This document shows positions 42,888-52,534 of a DNA stretch of 64,000 nucleotides, in pieces. The notes under the pieces were generated by a model. It did no database searches and was not told the DNA's origin. It saw only the letters and a list, made by a program, of their open reading frames with translations. Within the stretch, counting starts at the first letter, position 1; each line of letters starts with the position of its first letter. The stretch spans positions 3,820-67,819 of the forward strand of contig JBGVQN010000053.1 of assembly GCA_045127535.1 (NCBI GenBank). The letters are read 5' to 3'. A program made the translations under genes and the position numbers. Source of the DNA: UBA2942 sp045127535. Its GTDB lineage: Bacteria; Bacillota; Clostridia; Lachnospirales; Lachnospiraceae.

Positions 42888-43559
42888 ATGAAGATCGAAA
42901 ATAATATTATTAAGCATTATCTGAAAAATGTATACTTTATTACCGGCACTGCCTATGCCGGTAAATCCACTATGGTGCAAATGTTGGCAGAGCGGTATGG
43001 ATTGACTGCATGCGGTGAGAATTACCATGCAAGGGTCAGTGATCAGATTGCAGTGCCGGAGAAACAGCCCAATTTGTGCTATTTTCAGACGATGAAAGAC
43101 TGGCAGGAATTTGTCAACCGGACCCCGGAGGAATATGAGCGCTGGATCTTTCAGACAGGAGAGGAAGCAGCAGAGTTTGAGGTGGCAGAATTGATCAGGC
43201 TGGCACAGAATGGGAAAGTAATCGTAGATACCAATATCCCTCTGGATATCCTGCATGAAATTGCAGAGTATCATCAGGTGGCAGTGATGCTAGCGCCACA
43301 GAGTATGTCTGTAGAGCGTTTCTTTGACAGAGAGGACGCAGAAAAACAGTTTTTGTTAAAGCAGATCCAAAAAGCAGAGGATCCGGAAAAGACTATGGAG
43401 AATTTTAAAGCCTGTCTTGCCAGGGTCAACAGCCAGGAGATTTATGAAAGATTTGCGGACAGCGGATTTTTTACTCTGTACAGGGAAGCTGGAGAAACGG
43501 ATACAAGAGAAGAAGTGCTGGAAAAGCTGGCAATGCATTTTGGACTGAAGCAGGAGTAA
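42888..43559 (+). CDS. P-loop kinase-like protein
   Basis: 223 residues. Walker A GTAYAGKST near residue 20, then a nucleoside-kinase-like layout (VIVDTNIPLDILHEIAEYHQVAVMLAP). Substrate unknown; shikimate- or cytidylate-kinase-like folds are possible. ATG 42888 is chosen (AGGAAAG upstream), ahead of KIENNIIKHYLKNVYFITG; an ATG at 42858 has no clear site. 13 bases before the next gene. Confidence 0.7.
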   Translation: MKIENNIIKHYLKNVYFITGTAYAGKSTMVQMLAERYGLTACGENYHARVSDQIAVPEKQPNLCYFQTMKDWQEFVNRTPEEYERWIFQTGEEAAEFEVAELIRLAQNGKVIVDTNIPLDILHEIAEYHQVAVMLAPQSMSVERFFDREDAEKQFLLKQIQKAEDPEKTMENFKACLARVNSQEIYERFADSGFFTLYREAGETDTREEVLEKLAMHFGLKQE

Positions 43560-43572
43560 AGTGAGAAGAACC

Positions 43573-43833
43573 ATGAAAAAATATACGTTTGTTCAAAACA
43601 GGGAATGTGAGTATTTTCCGTGTCATGCGGGAGCAGATCCGGAGCATTTTAACTGTCTCTTTTGCTACTGCCCCTTATATTTGCTGAAAGAGAAGTGCGG
43701 TGGGCATTTTGTGTGCCTGGAGAATGGTGTGAAGGACTGTTCAAAATGCCAGATTCCCCATAAGGCTGGTGGATATGAGTATGTCATGGGGAAGATGGAG
43801 CTGGTGATAGAGCAGGGGAAAATGAATACTTGA
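43573..43833 (+). CDS. Cysteine-rich small-domain protein
   Basis: 86 residues with ten Cys (CEYFPCH, FNCLFCYCPLY, KCGGHFVC, DCSKCQIPH), matching the 'cysteine-rich small domain' family (PF04071-like). Probably binds metal; relatives occur near cobalamin genes, but none is here. ATG 43573 is chosen for the family-like MKKYTFVQNRECEYFPCH; a GTG at 43561 is closer to AGGAG. Confidence 0.8.
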   Translation: MKKYTFVQNRECEYFPCHAGADPEHFNCLFCYCPLYLLKEKCGGHFVCLENGVKDCSKCQIPHKAGGYEYVMGKMELVIEQGKMNT

Positions 43834-43878
43834 TTGTAGAAAACCATGATCAATTCACCCTATGCCAACCAGGAGGAG

Positions 43879-44231
43879 TTATCTGTATTCTAAATACTCC
43901 AAAAACTTTCTCACTGCCAGAGAAGCCGTTTTCCTGCTTCGCAAAGGAAGTCCGATGCTGCGGTAAGCAGGCACATCCAGCTCTTTTGCAAGAATTTTAT
44001 AAGGAATGCGCCGTAAAATCAGCTGAGGCAGAATGCTGATGCCAAGACCGCTTTCTACCATAGTCATAATTGCATAATCGTCCCAGGTAGTAAAATGTAC
44101 ATTGGGTGTCAGGGCGTGTTTCTGAAAAATTTCCCAGATCTCAGCCTTGGCACCCTTTTCTAATAGCATAAAAGGCTCCTGGCAAAGGGCTGTTACAGGA
44201 AATTTTTCACAGTGGGTCAGCGGGTGGTCTT
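43879..44231 (-). pseudogene. LysR-type regulator, C-terminal remnant
   Basis: About 117 codons on the minus strand read as the end of a LysR substrate-binding domain (DHPLTHCEKFPVTALCQEPFMLLEKG, then MVESGLGISILPQLIL, a typical LysR block). The N-terminal helix-turn-helix and most of the effector domain are missing. The remnant stops abruptly near 44231, where an EamA transporter remnant on the other strand begins, so a deletion fused the two. Confidence 0.75.
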
Positions 44232-44754
44232 AAAAAGCAGGTGTTGTTTTTAGGAATATCAGGCATTGCCATGGGAATGAGCTGGATGTTTTTGTATGAG
44301 GCCTATCAGCAGATTGGGGTCACGGTAGCATCCTTGTGCTATTATTGCGGCCCAGTGATCGTAATGATACTGTCACCCATTTTGTTTCAGGAAAAGCTGA
44401 CACCTATAAAGGTAACCGGCTTTTTTATTGTATTTCTGGGCATTGTACTGGTAAATGGAGCTGCTTTGCAAAATGATGGAAATCAATGGGGACTGTTTTG
44501 CGGCATCATGTCTGCAGTGATGTATGCGTTTATGGTGATTTTTAATAAAAAAGCCAAGAATTTGACAGGTATTTATAAAGCTGCCGGTACAGACGGTAGC
44601 CATCTGTGGATATCTGGAACCATTAGAAGCAGTGGTGCTTTCTGCATTATTTTTAAAAGAAACACTGCTGCCCGTACAGGTAGTTGGAGGGGTGTGTATT
44701 CTTGGAGGTGCAGTATTGGGAGAAATGCAGCATAAGAATATGGATATAGTATGA
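44229..44754 (+). pseudogene. EamA-family transporter, decayed
   Basis: Starts mid-protein (KKQVLFLGISGIAMGMSWMFLYEAYQQIGV, the end of the first EamA repeat). It runs in frame to about 44573 (FNKKAKNLTGI), then switches frame to TVAICGYLEPLEAVVLSALFLKETLL and GGVCILGGAVLGEMQHKNMDIV, the end of the second repeat. Roughly 90 codons of the second repeat are missing, as is the N-terminus. Clearly non-functional. Confidence 0.8.
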
Positions 44755-44764
44755 TAAGCGGTTT

Positions 44765-44806
44765 ATAAAGGGGGGAGCACAACAAAGTATTGTGCTCCCC
44801 CTTTAT
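44765..44806. terminator. Bidirectional terminator
   Basis: ATAAAGGGGGGAGCACAA pairs with TTGTGCTCCCCCTTTAT across a short loop (CAAAGTA). It lies between the EamA remnant and the convergent Cys-rich gene and can serve both strands. Confidence 0.8.
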
Positions 44807-44834
44807 GAGGAAAAACAAAATCAATTAGTAAAAG

Positions 44835-45818
44835 TTAGAATCCATTATACTGACCGTCATCAGTAATTGCATCTTTTGCTTCGGAAACAGCTTCTTTCAC
44901 AGTATCCTTTGCTTCGGAAACAGCTTCGGCTGCAGGTTTGGCGGCTTCTTCTACAGCATCTTTGATTTCAGAAGCCTTTTCTTCCACTGCATCAACTGCA
45001 TCTTCTAACAATTCTTCGCCCTGTTCCAAAATATCGCTGCCTTCCTGGGAAACAGCATCTTCAGTCTGCTGCAGCTTGGTTTCTGCAGTATTCTTCAGTT
45101 CATCTAATTTGTGCTTGGCTTCTTCAGCATAAGGTTTTACAGCTTCTACAGCACTTTCTGCATAAGGCTTTACCGTTTCTGCAACAGACTCTGCATAAGG
45201 TCTTACCGTTTCCACGGCAGACTCTACATAAGGCTTTACGGTCTCAGCGGCATCCTTGACAGCATCCGCAGCACTTTCTGCATAAGGTTTTACAGTATCT
45301 TTGGCAGTCTGTACGTAGGATTTTACGACATCTTTGTCAATGGCAGCAGCAAGTCCGTCTTTGGCAGTTTTTAAAGTATCTTTGATGGAATCAAAGTCTA
45401 CTGCCTCCTCAATTTTGCCTTTTGCTTTTTTCAGCATGTCCTTGATGTCAGACAGATAAGCCTGTACATCTTTGGCAGCATCGCTGTCTTTGATCTTTTC
45501 AGCAGCATCCTCAACAGTATCTTCTATGTCTTCCAACACGTCTTCAATGGCTTCAGCTGCTTCTTCAGCAGCTTCTGTAAATGCATTGTCCTCTGTTTTT
45601 TCAGAAGCACAGCCGCTGCTTTGGGCGGAGCTGTCAGAATCACTGTCACAGCAGCTGCACACAGAATCACTGCTGCAGCATTCGGAATCACCGTCACAAC
45701 AGTCAGAATCGGTACATCCCTCACATACCTTTTTGTTGTTGTCATAATAAAGTTTTGCAGCAACTGCAGCAGTAGCAGTAGCTGCTGTCAGGAAAAATGC
45801 TTTTGTTAATTTAGACAT
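44835..45818 (-). CDS. Membrane-anchored Cys-rich protein with 11-residue amphipathic repeats
   Basis: 327 residues. Residues 1-25 form a signal-anchor (LTKAFFLTAATATAAVAAKLYY). Residues 32-75 hold about a dozen Cys in an S/D-rich background (CEGCTDSDCC, SECCSSDSVCSCC). Residues 80-160 are acidic helix. Residues 165-245 carry imperfect 11-residue repeats of the type ETVKPYAESAV, as in apolipoprotein/LEA-like helices. The rest is again A/E/K-rich helix. GGAAAGGATGGG precedes ATG on the minus strand. Function unknown: a membrane-associated stress or envelope protein, possibly metal-binding, is a guess. Confidence 0.75.
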   Translation of the reverse strand: MSKLTKAFFLTAATATAAVAAKLYYDNNKKVCEGCTDSDCCDGDSECCSSDSVCSCCDSDSDSSAQSSGCASEKTEDNAFTEAAEEAAEAIEDVLEDIEDTVEDAAEKIKDSDAAKDVQAYLSDIKDMLKKAKGKIEEAVDFDSIKDTLKTAKDGLAAAIDKDVVKSYVQTAKDTVKPYAESAADAVKDAAETVKPYVESAVETVRPYAESVAETVKPYAESAVEAVKPYAEEAKHKLDELKNTAETKLQQTEDAVSQEGSDILEQGEELLEDAVDAVEEKASEIKDAVEEAAKPAAEAVSEAKDTVKEAVSEAKDAITDDGQYNGF

Positions 45819-45885
45819 AATATCCCATCCTTTCCGATATATTAGTATAGTATTGATAGTATATGCATATTGTAATATGATTTAC

Positions 45886-46105
45886 GAAAAAAAGAAAGAG
45901 AAAATTTGTTAACACTTCATTAAATCAGTCAGTCACTTTCCTATAATTTCGGAATACAGATTGCTTTGTAGCTCTTATCCTCTGAAGGTCAGCCAGATGT
46001 CAGAATTTTTTAAAATAGGCTTTGTTTTCTGTGGATAAACATGCTGGTAAGGCAGATGTTTCCTGTGTGGAAGCATAAATTGCCAAAAAAAGAAAGAGAA
46101 AATTT
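45886..46105. repeat. Short direct repeat in the divergent region upstream of groES
   Basis: AAAAAAAGAAAGAGAAAATT occurs at about 45887-45906 and again at about 46085-46104, followed by related AT-rich sequence (TTAACACTTCATTAAAT and ATAAACACATAATAAAAT). It falls in the 400-base divergent region between the Cys-rich gene and groES. No gene is seen there. Confidence 0.6.
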
Positions 46106-46128
46106 ATAAACACATAATAAAATAACGG

Positions 46129-46157
46129 TTGCAATATATTGGTAATTGTGATAGGAT
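46129..46157 (+). promoter_or_regulatory. groESL promoter
   Basis: -35 TTGCAA (46129-46134), 17-base spacer, -10 TAGGAT (46152-46157), followed at once by a CIRCE operator. Confidence 0.7.
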
Positions 46158-46170
46158 TTAGATGTTGAGA

Positions 46171-46197
46171 TTAGCACTCATTCGATTCAAGTGCTAA
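46171..46197 (+). promoter_or_regulatory. CIRCE operator (HrcA site)
   Basis: TTAGCACTC - 9 bases - AAGTGCTAA. It matches the CIRCE consensus TTAGCACTC-N9-GAGTGCTAA with one mismatch. It implies HrcA repression of groESL released by heat or misfolding stress. Confidence 0.95.
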
Positions 46198-46218
46198 CAG
46201 AATGAAGGAGGCATCAAT

Positions 46219-46503
46219 ATGAAGTTAGTACCATTAGGAGACAGAGTTGTATTAACCATGGTAGCCGCAGAAGAAACTACCAAGTCTGGTATCGTATTAC
46301 CAGGAAGCGCAAAGGAAAAGCCACAGACTGCAGAGGTTGTAGCAGTTGGACCAGGCGGAAACATAGACGGTAAGGAAGTAACCATGTCTGTAAAGGCAGG
46401 AGATAAGGTTATTTTCTCTAAATATGCAGGAACAGAAGTAAAGTTAGACGGTGTAGAATACGTGATCGTAAAGCAGGGTGACATTCTTGCAATAGTAGAA
46501 TAA
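46219..46503 (+). CDS. groES: Co-chaperonin GroES
   Basis: 94 residues (KLVPLGDRVVLTMVAAEETTKSGIVLPGSAKEKPQ), with mobile-loop and roof segments present. Caps GroEL. GAAGGAGG precedes ATG. Confidence 0.97.
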   Translation: MKLVPLGDRVVLTMVAAEETTKSGIVLPGSAKEKPQTAEVVAVGPGGNIDGKEVTMSVKAGDKVIFSKYAGTEVKLDGVEYVIVKQGDILAIVE

Positions 46504-46634
46504 TCTGCTAACAGGGCATTGCAGATTGAAAATGAAGAAGCAGGCGTGAAAAGAAATCTCACGCAGCAGGTTTGTGTCTGCGCTGCAACCACAAATCTGA
46601 CAGCACAAAAAGCAGCACAGAAATGAGGTAAATT

Positions 46635-48263
<1,629 letters not shown>

Positions 48264-48311
48264 TAGACGGCCTTCGGTAATGCAACCATCAATATATAAA
48301 TGAATAGAGAA

Positions 48312-48341
48312 GGACTGCTGCATAGGCGGCAGTCTTTTTTG
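48312..48341 (+). terminator. Intrinsic terminator after groEL
   Basis: GACTGC pairs with GCAGTC, with TTTTTT following. Confidence 0.85.
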
Positions 48342-48454
48342 TATGAAAAGGTTGATAGGAGTGCGAATTTTATATAAACTGGAGACAGTTGTTTGATACA
48401 AAAGAAATCACATGGAGATATATGAGCGTTCATCAGTATAGGAGGATTTACATT

Positions 48455-49516
48455 ATGAAAACCAGAAATCTGGCCACAGTCTTTGCAATCCTGGCAGCTG
48501 CTTTATATGCCATCAATATTCCAGTGTCCAAGATGCTGTTGGGACATGTGGACCCTACCATGATGGCCGCCTTTTTATATTTGGGGGCCGGGATTGGACT
48601 GCTGGTATATGGACAGGTCATAAAATTTACTGGAAAAGGAAAGAAACAGGAGCCGTTGACCAGAAAGGAACTGCCTTATACCATTGCGATGGTTGTGCTA
48701 GATATTGCAGCTCCCATTCTGCTGATGCTCGGCATCCAAAGAACCAATTCTGCCAATGTCTCACTGCTCAGTAATTTCGAAATCGCAGCCACTTCTCTGG
48801 CTGCATGGATTATTTTTAAGGAAGTGATCTCCAGACGTCTGTGGACTGCAGTAGCACTGGTAACGGCTGCCAGTATCCTGTTAAGTTTTGAGGGGACAGA
48901 AGCATTTGTATGGAACAAAGGATCGCTGCTAGTATTGGGAGCTGCCATCTGCTGGGGATTTGAAAATAACTGCACCAAGATGATCAGCAACAAAGATTCT
49001 GTTGAAATCGTAACCATAAAGGGATGTTGCTCGGGCACGGGCAGCCTGCTCATTGCTTTCTTGACAGGAGAGCAGATTCCACAGATGAAGTGGATGCTGG
49101 CAGTTCTGATTCTTGGATTTGTATCCTATGGTCTTAGCATTCATTTTTATATTATGGCCCAAAAAGATTTAGGGGCTGACAAGACAAGTGCCTACTATTC
49201 TGTGGCACCTTTCCTTGGAGTGGCATTTAGTATGCTTTTGTTAAAAGAAAAACCTGGGGTACAGTTTTATCTTGCCATGGTCATTATGATAGCAGCAACG
49301 GTTATGATGATAAAGGATTCTGTTTCCCTGCAGCATACCCATGCCCATGTCCATGTACATACCCATGAGCACAGACATGGAGATCTGGTGCATACCCATG
49401 AACATACCCATGTCCATACACACCTTCATGTGCATGGAGAAAATACACAGGAGCATCTACATGCACATAAGGATTTATCTGATCACAGCCATGAACATGA
49501 AAAGGTACTTTTGTAA
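48455..49516 (+). CDS. EamA-family transporter with histidine-rich tail
   Basis: 353 residues. ATG 48455 is chosen: AGGAGG is 9 bases upstream, and the frame before it is not family-like. Ten membrane helices in two EamA repeats fill residues 1-285. The last 60 or so residues carry 22 His in alternating HxH pattern (HTHAHVHVHTHEHRH, HTHEHTHVHTHLHVH, DHSHEHEK). Standard EamA proteins export metabolites and lack such a tail. His tails are common in Zn/Ni/Co carriers and chaperones, so metal binding or metal-gated transport is suggested. Confidence 0.85.
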   Translation: MKTRNLATVFAILAAALYAINIPVSKMLLGHVDPTMMAAFLYLGAGIGLLVYGQVIKFTGKGKKQEPLTRKELPYTIAMVVLDIAAPILLMLGIQRTNSANVSLLSNFEIAATSLAAWIIFKEVISRRLWTAVALVTAASILLSFEGTEAFVWNKGSLLVLGAAICWGFENNCTKMISNKDSVEIVTIKGCCSGTGSLLIAFLTGEQIPQMKWMLAVLILGFVSYGLSIHFYIMAQKDLGADKTSAYYSVAPFLGVAFSMLLLKEKPGVQFYLAMVIMIAATVMMIKDSVSLQHTHAHVHVHTHEHRHGDLVHTHEHTHVHTHLHVHGENTQEHLHAHKDLSDHSHEHEKVLL

Positions 49517-49739
49517 CGGGTATAGGTGCCTGGAAGTGGTTTGAAACTGCATAGAAAGTTCTGCAGAAAGAAATGAAAAGAGAGATTAGAAAATGATACA
49601 AAAGAATGTGTTTTTATGAATAATTCATAAAATAACTCTTTTCTAATAACGGAATTCAGTTTATAATAATAGTAATCGAGTCAAAAATACAAAAAATGAT
49701 ATTTTTGGTGGAATTAGGATTGCATAGGAGGATGTTGTC

Positions 49740-50240
49740 ATGTACGAGGAAGTTTATTCCGAATGGCTGGTAAAATGTAAGGCACCAGCTTATATTAAGG
49801 CATTAAAGGTAGCGGTGATCGTGCTGTTGCCGTTTGCTGCTTTAGCCACATTGATTTTCTGGTTTGGGTTTCTCATTCTGCTGGCATTGGTTGCTGCATA
49901 TTTTGGACTGAAGTATCTAAGCCAAAAAGAGTATGAATATATTTTTGTGGCAGGAGATATTGCATTTGACCGTATTTTGGGAGCGCAGTTCAGAAAACGC
50001 AGAATGCTTTTGCATAAGGATGATATTGAACAGATTGCACCATGGGAGGCAGGAGAGCTGTCCGGTATCCGCAATAAGCCGGGTATGAAGATCAGGGATT
50101 TTTCTTCTCAGGAACAAAATGCCAAGTGCTATGGCATCATTTATCATAAAAATGGTGAAACTGGTTTGCTCAAATTTGAGCCTAATGAAAAGATGCTTCA
50201 GGATATTAAGAAAACGCTCCCAAGGAAAATAATTATTTAA
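49740..50240 (+). CDS. Small membrane protein with PH-like soluble domain (DUF6106-like)
   Basis: 166 residues. Two closely spaced membrane segments at about 24-62 (VAVIVLLPFAALATLIFWFGFLILLALVAAYFG), then a soluble alpha/beta part (EYEYIFVAGDIAFDRILGAQFRKRRMLLHKDDIEQIAP). It may belong to the DUF6106-type family of Lachnospiraceae. No function known. AGGAGG precedes ATG. Confidence 0.7.
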   Translation: MYEEVYSEWLVKCKAPAYIKALKVAVIVLLPFAALATLIFWFGFLILLALVAAYFGLKYLSQKEYEYIFVAGDIAFDRILGAQFRKRRMLLHKDDIEQIAPWEAGELSGIRNKPGMKIRDFSSQEQNAKCYGIIYHKNGETGLLKFEPNEKMLQDIKKTLPRKIII

Positions 50241-50249
50241 GGGAGGAAA

Positions 50250-50290
50250 GGTAGTCTTACTGTGAATAATTCGGTAAGGCTTACTTTTTT
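50250..50290 (+). terminator. Probable terminator upstream of guaB
   Basis: GTAGTCTTAC pairs, with a G-T pair and small mismatch, with GTAAGGCTTAC, followed by TTTTTTT. Confidence 0.6.
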
Positions 50291-50319
50291 TCATATCTTG
50301 TACTTAAATTGTTTTTTGT

Positions 50320-50348
50320 TTGACATTTGAAAAGATATTTGTTACACT
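50320..50348 (+). promoter_or_regulatory. guaB promoter
   Basis: -35 TTGACA (50320-50325), 17-base spacer, -10 TACACT (50343-50348). The hexamers match those of the rpsO promoter. Confidence 0.8.
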
Positions 50349-50414
50349 TGTTGGCAATACAAAAAAATTTCATAAAGCAAAACCTGTAAAACAAAAGAAA
50401 GTGAGGATTTAATC

Positions 50415-51869
50415 ATGGGTCAGATTATTGGTGAGGGAATTACATTTGATGATGTGCTGTTGGTACCGCAGTATTCAGAGGTAACACCCAACATGGTGTC
50501 ATTACAGACAACTTTAACCAAGAAGATTAAGTTAAACATTCCAATGATGAGTGCGGGTATGGATACCGTAACCGAACATCGTATGGCGATTGCCATGGCA
50601 AGACAGGGTGGTATTGGTATTATTCATAAGAATATGTCAATTGAGCAGCAGGCTGCGGAAGTTGATATGGTAAAGCGTTCTGAGTTTGGTGTCATTACTG
50701 ACCCATTCTATCTTTCTCCTGAGCATACTTTACAGGATGCCGATGATTTAATGGGAAAGTATCGTATTTCCGGTGTGCCTGTTACTCAGAACGGAAAGCT
50801 GGTAGGTATCATTACCAACCGCGATTTAAAGTTTGAAACAGACTTTTCCCAGAAAATTGCAGACTGCATGACCTTTAAGAACCTGGTAACTGCAAAGGTT
50901 GGCATTACCCTGGAAGAGGCGAAGAAGATTCTGGCGAAAGCAAGAGTAGAAAAGCTTCCGCTGGTAGATGATGAAGGCAACTTAAAGGGTCTGATTACCA
51001 TTAAGGATATTGAAAAGACCATTAAGTATCCAAACTCTGCAAAGGATGAGCAGGGCCGTCTGATTTGCGGCGCAGCAGTTGGCATTACTGCTAACATGAT
51101 GGAACGTGTGGATGCACTTGTAAATTCCAAGGTAGATGTGATTGTACTGGATTCCGCACATGGACATTCCAAGAACATTATGAATGCGGTAAGAACCATT
51201 AAGGAGAAGTATCCGGATTTACAGGTGATTGCTGGTAACGTAGCAACCGGAGCTGCTACAAAAGCTCTGATCGAGGCTGGTGCTGATGCGGTTAAGATTG
51301 GTATCGGGCCTGGTTCTATCTGTACCACACGTGTGGTTGCAGGTATCGGTGTTCCACAGATCTCCGCAGTTATGGATGCATATGCAGTTGCAAAGGAGTA
51401 CGGCATTCCGGTCATCGCTGACGGCGGTATCAAGTATTCCGGAGACCTGACCAAGGCCATTGCTGCTGGTGCTAACGTATGTATGTTAGGAAGCATGTTT
51501 GCAGGCTGTGACGAGGCTCCTGGTGATTTCGAGCTGTTCCAGGGCAGAAAGTACAAGGTATACCGTGGTATGGGTTCCATCGCAGCTATGGAAAATGGTT
51601 CCAAGGACCGTTATTTCCAGAGCGATGCCAGAAAGTTAGTTCCGGAAGGTGTAGAAGGACGTGTGGCATACAAGGGCAGTATTGAAGATACCATCTTCCA
51701 GTTGGTTGGCGGTCTCCGTGCAGGTATGGGTTACTGTGGTGCACCTGATATTGAGTCCTTAAAGGAGAATGGCAAGTTTGTGAAGATTTCTTCTGCATCT
51801 TTAAAGGAAAGCCATCCACATGACATTCACATTACAAAGGAAGCACCAAACTACAGCATCAATGAATAA
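50415..51869 (+). CDS. guaB: IMP dehydrogenase
   Basis: 484 residues. TIM barrel with two CBS domains inserted at about 95-205. The catalytic Cys is in GIGPGSICTTRVVAG. The flap region has GMGSIAAMENGSKDRYFQ. Converts IMP to XMP, the first step to GMP. Confidence 0.97.
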   Translation: MGQIIGEGITFDDVLLVPQYSEVTPNMVSLQTTLTKKIKLNIPMMSAGMDTVTEHRMAIAMARQGGIGIIHKNMSIEQQAAEVDMVKRSEFGVITDPFYLSPEHTLQDADDLMGKYRISGVPVTQNGKLVGIITNRDLKFETDFSQKIADCMTFKNLVTAKVGITLEEAKKILAKARVEKLPLVDDEGNLKGLITIKDIEKTIKYPNSAKDEQGRLICGAAVGITANMMERVDALVNSKVDVIVLDSAHGHSKNIMNAVRTIKEKYPDLQVIAGNVATGAATKALIEAGADAVKIGIGPGSICTTRVVAGIGVPQISAVMDAYAVAKEYGIPVIADGGIKYSGDLTKAIAAGANVCMLGSMFAGCDEAPGDFELFQGRKYKVYRGMGSIAAMENGSKDRYFQSDARKLVPEGVEGRVAYKGSIEDTIFQLVGGLRAGMGYCGAPDIESLKENGKFVKISSASLKESHPHDIHITKEAPNYSINE

Positions 51870-51908
51870 CTGCAGTTAGTTTGATATTGATTTGAATTTA
51901 TACGAAAT

Positions 51909-51971
51909 GGAATTGCCGATCATTCCCTTAAGGACCCTTTTATGTCTGCAGGAATGGTTGGCAATTTTTTT
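51909..51971 (+). terminator. Intrinsic terminator after guaB
   Basis: AATTGCC (51911-51917) with CATTCC pairs with GGAATG and GGCAATT (51960-51966); TTTTT follows. Long loop. Confidence 0.7.
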
Positions 51972-52066
51972 GCAAAGGCAGGTGACAGAAACAGAAGTTT
52001 TTGTTATACTATGTTAAAAAATGGTACCTGTTTTGTACCTGGCAGAATGTTAGGGGGAAAGGCAGT

Positions 52067-52381
52067 ATGGAAGAACAGATGCGGCGTATATTTGTAATTG
52101 ATGGAGAACGGTTTGGTACGCTGGATGAGTTTTATCAAGAAATGAACCGGCTTTTTACAGATGGGCTGAACTGGAAGATAGGACATAATCTGGATGCTTT
52201 TAATGACCTGCTCCGGGGAGGTTTTGGCAGGCATGAGTACGGAGAAAGGATCCACATTATCTGGAGAAATATGTCCAACAGCAGACGGACACTTGGAGAG
52301 CAGACTGTAAACAGGATATTGGCTGTGATCCGTGATCATGACGACAGCGGACATGACTGTACACTGGATATAGAAGAATAG
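52067..52381 (+). CDS. Barstar-family protein
   Basis: 104 residues, resembling the barstar/RNAse-inhibitor family (RRIFVIDGERFGTLDEFYQEMNRLF, then NLDAFNDLLRGGFG, the classical 'NLDA..D.L' motif). ATG 52067 is chosen after AGGGGGAAAGG. No barnase-like toxin gene is nearby. The gene is followed directly by a half copy of the palindromic element. Confidence 0.8.
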   Translation: MEEQMRRIFVIDGERFGTLDEFYQEMNRLFTDGLNWKIGHNLDAFNDLLRGGFGRHEYGERIHIIWRNMSNSRRTLGEQTVNRILAVIRDHDDSGHDCTLDIEE

Positions 52382-52384
52382 CAG

Positions 52385-52504
52385 ACTGCTGCGTTTTCAC
52401 CGAAGCGAGAGCGGGTCAAACGTATCGTAAATGATACGTTGCGTGAAAATAGTTTCTGACAGGCACTTCACAAAGCGTCCGGTAACGAGTTTCGCAATTG
52501 TCTA
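52385..52504 (+). repeat. Half copy of the palindromic element (copy G)
   Basis: Only the right half is present: CTGCTGCGTTTTC, ACCGAAGCGAGAGCGGGT, the small hairpin AACGTATC/GATACGTT (52419-52440), then TTTCTGACAGGCACTTCACA and AAGCGTCCGGTAACGAG, ending TTCGCAATTG. The arm matches copy A's left arm in reverse complement at nearly every position. The left half is missing, starting four bases after the barstar stop codon. Confidence 0.85.
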
Positions 52505-52534
52505 TTTACATCACAGATGAAAGGAGAACGGAGT

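Noticed and set aside
45472..45809. Plus-strand Ser/Ala-rich frames over the Cys-rich gene
   Set aside because: They are complements of the A/E/K-rich repeat gene; the minus strand has the ribosome site, signal-anchor and terminator.
49241..49601. Minus-strand Met/Gly/His-rich frames over the EamA tail
   Set aside because: They are reverse readings of the histidine repeat; no start signals.
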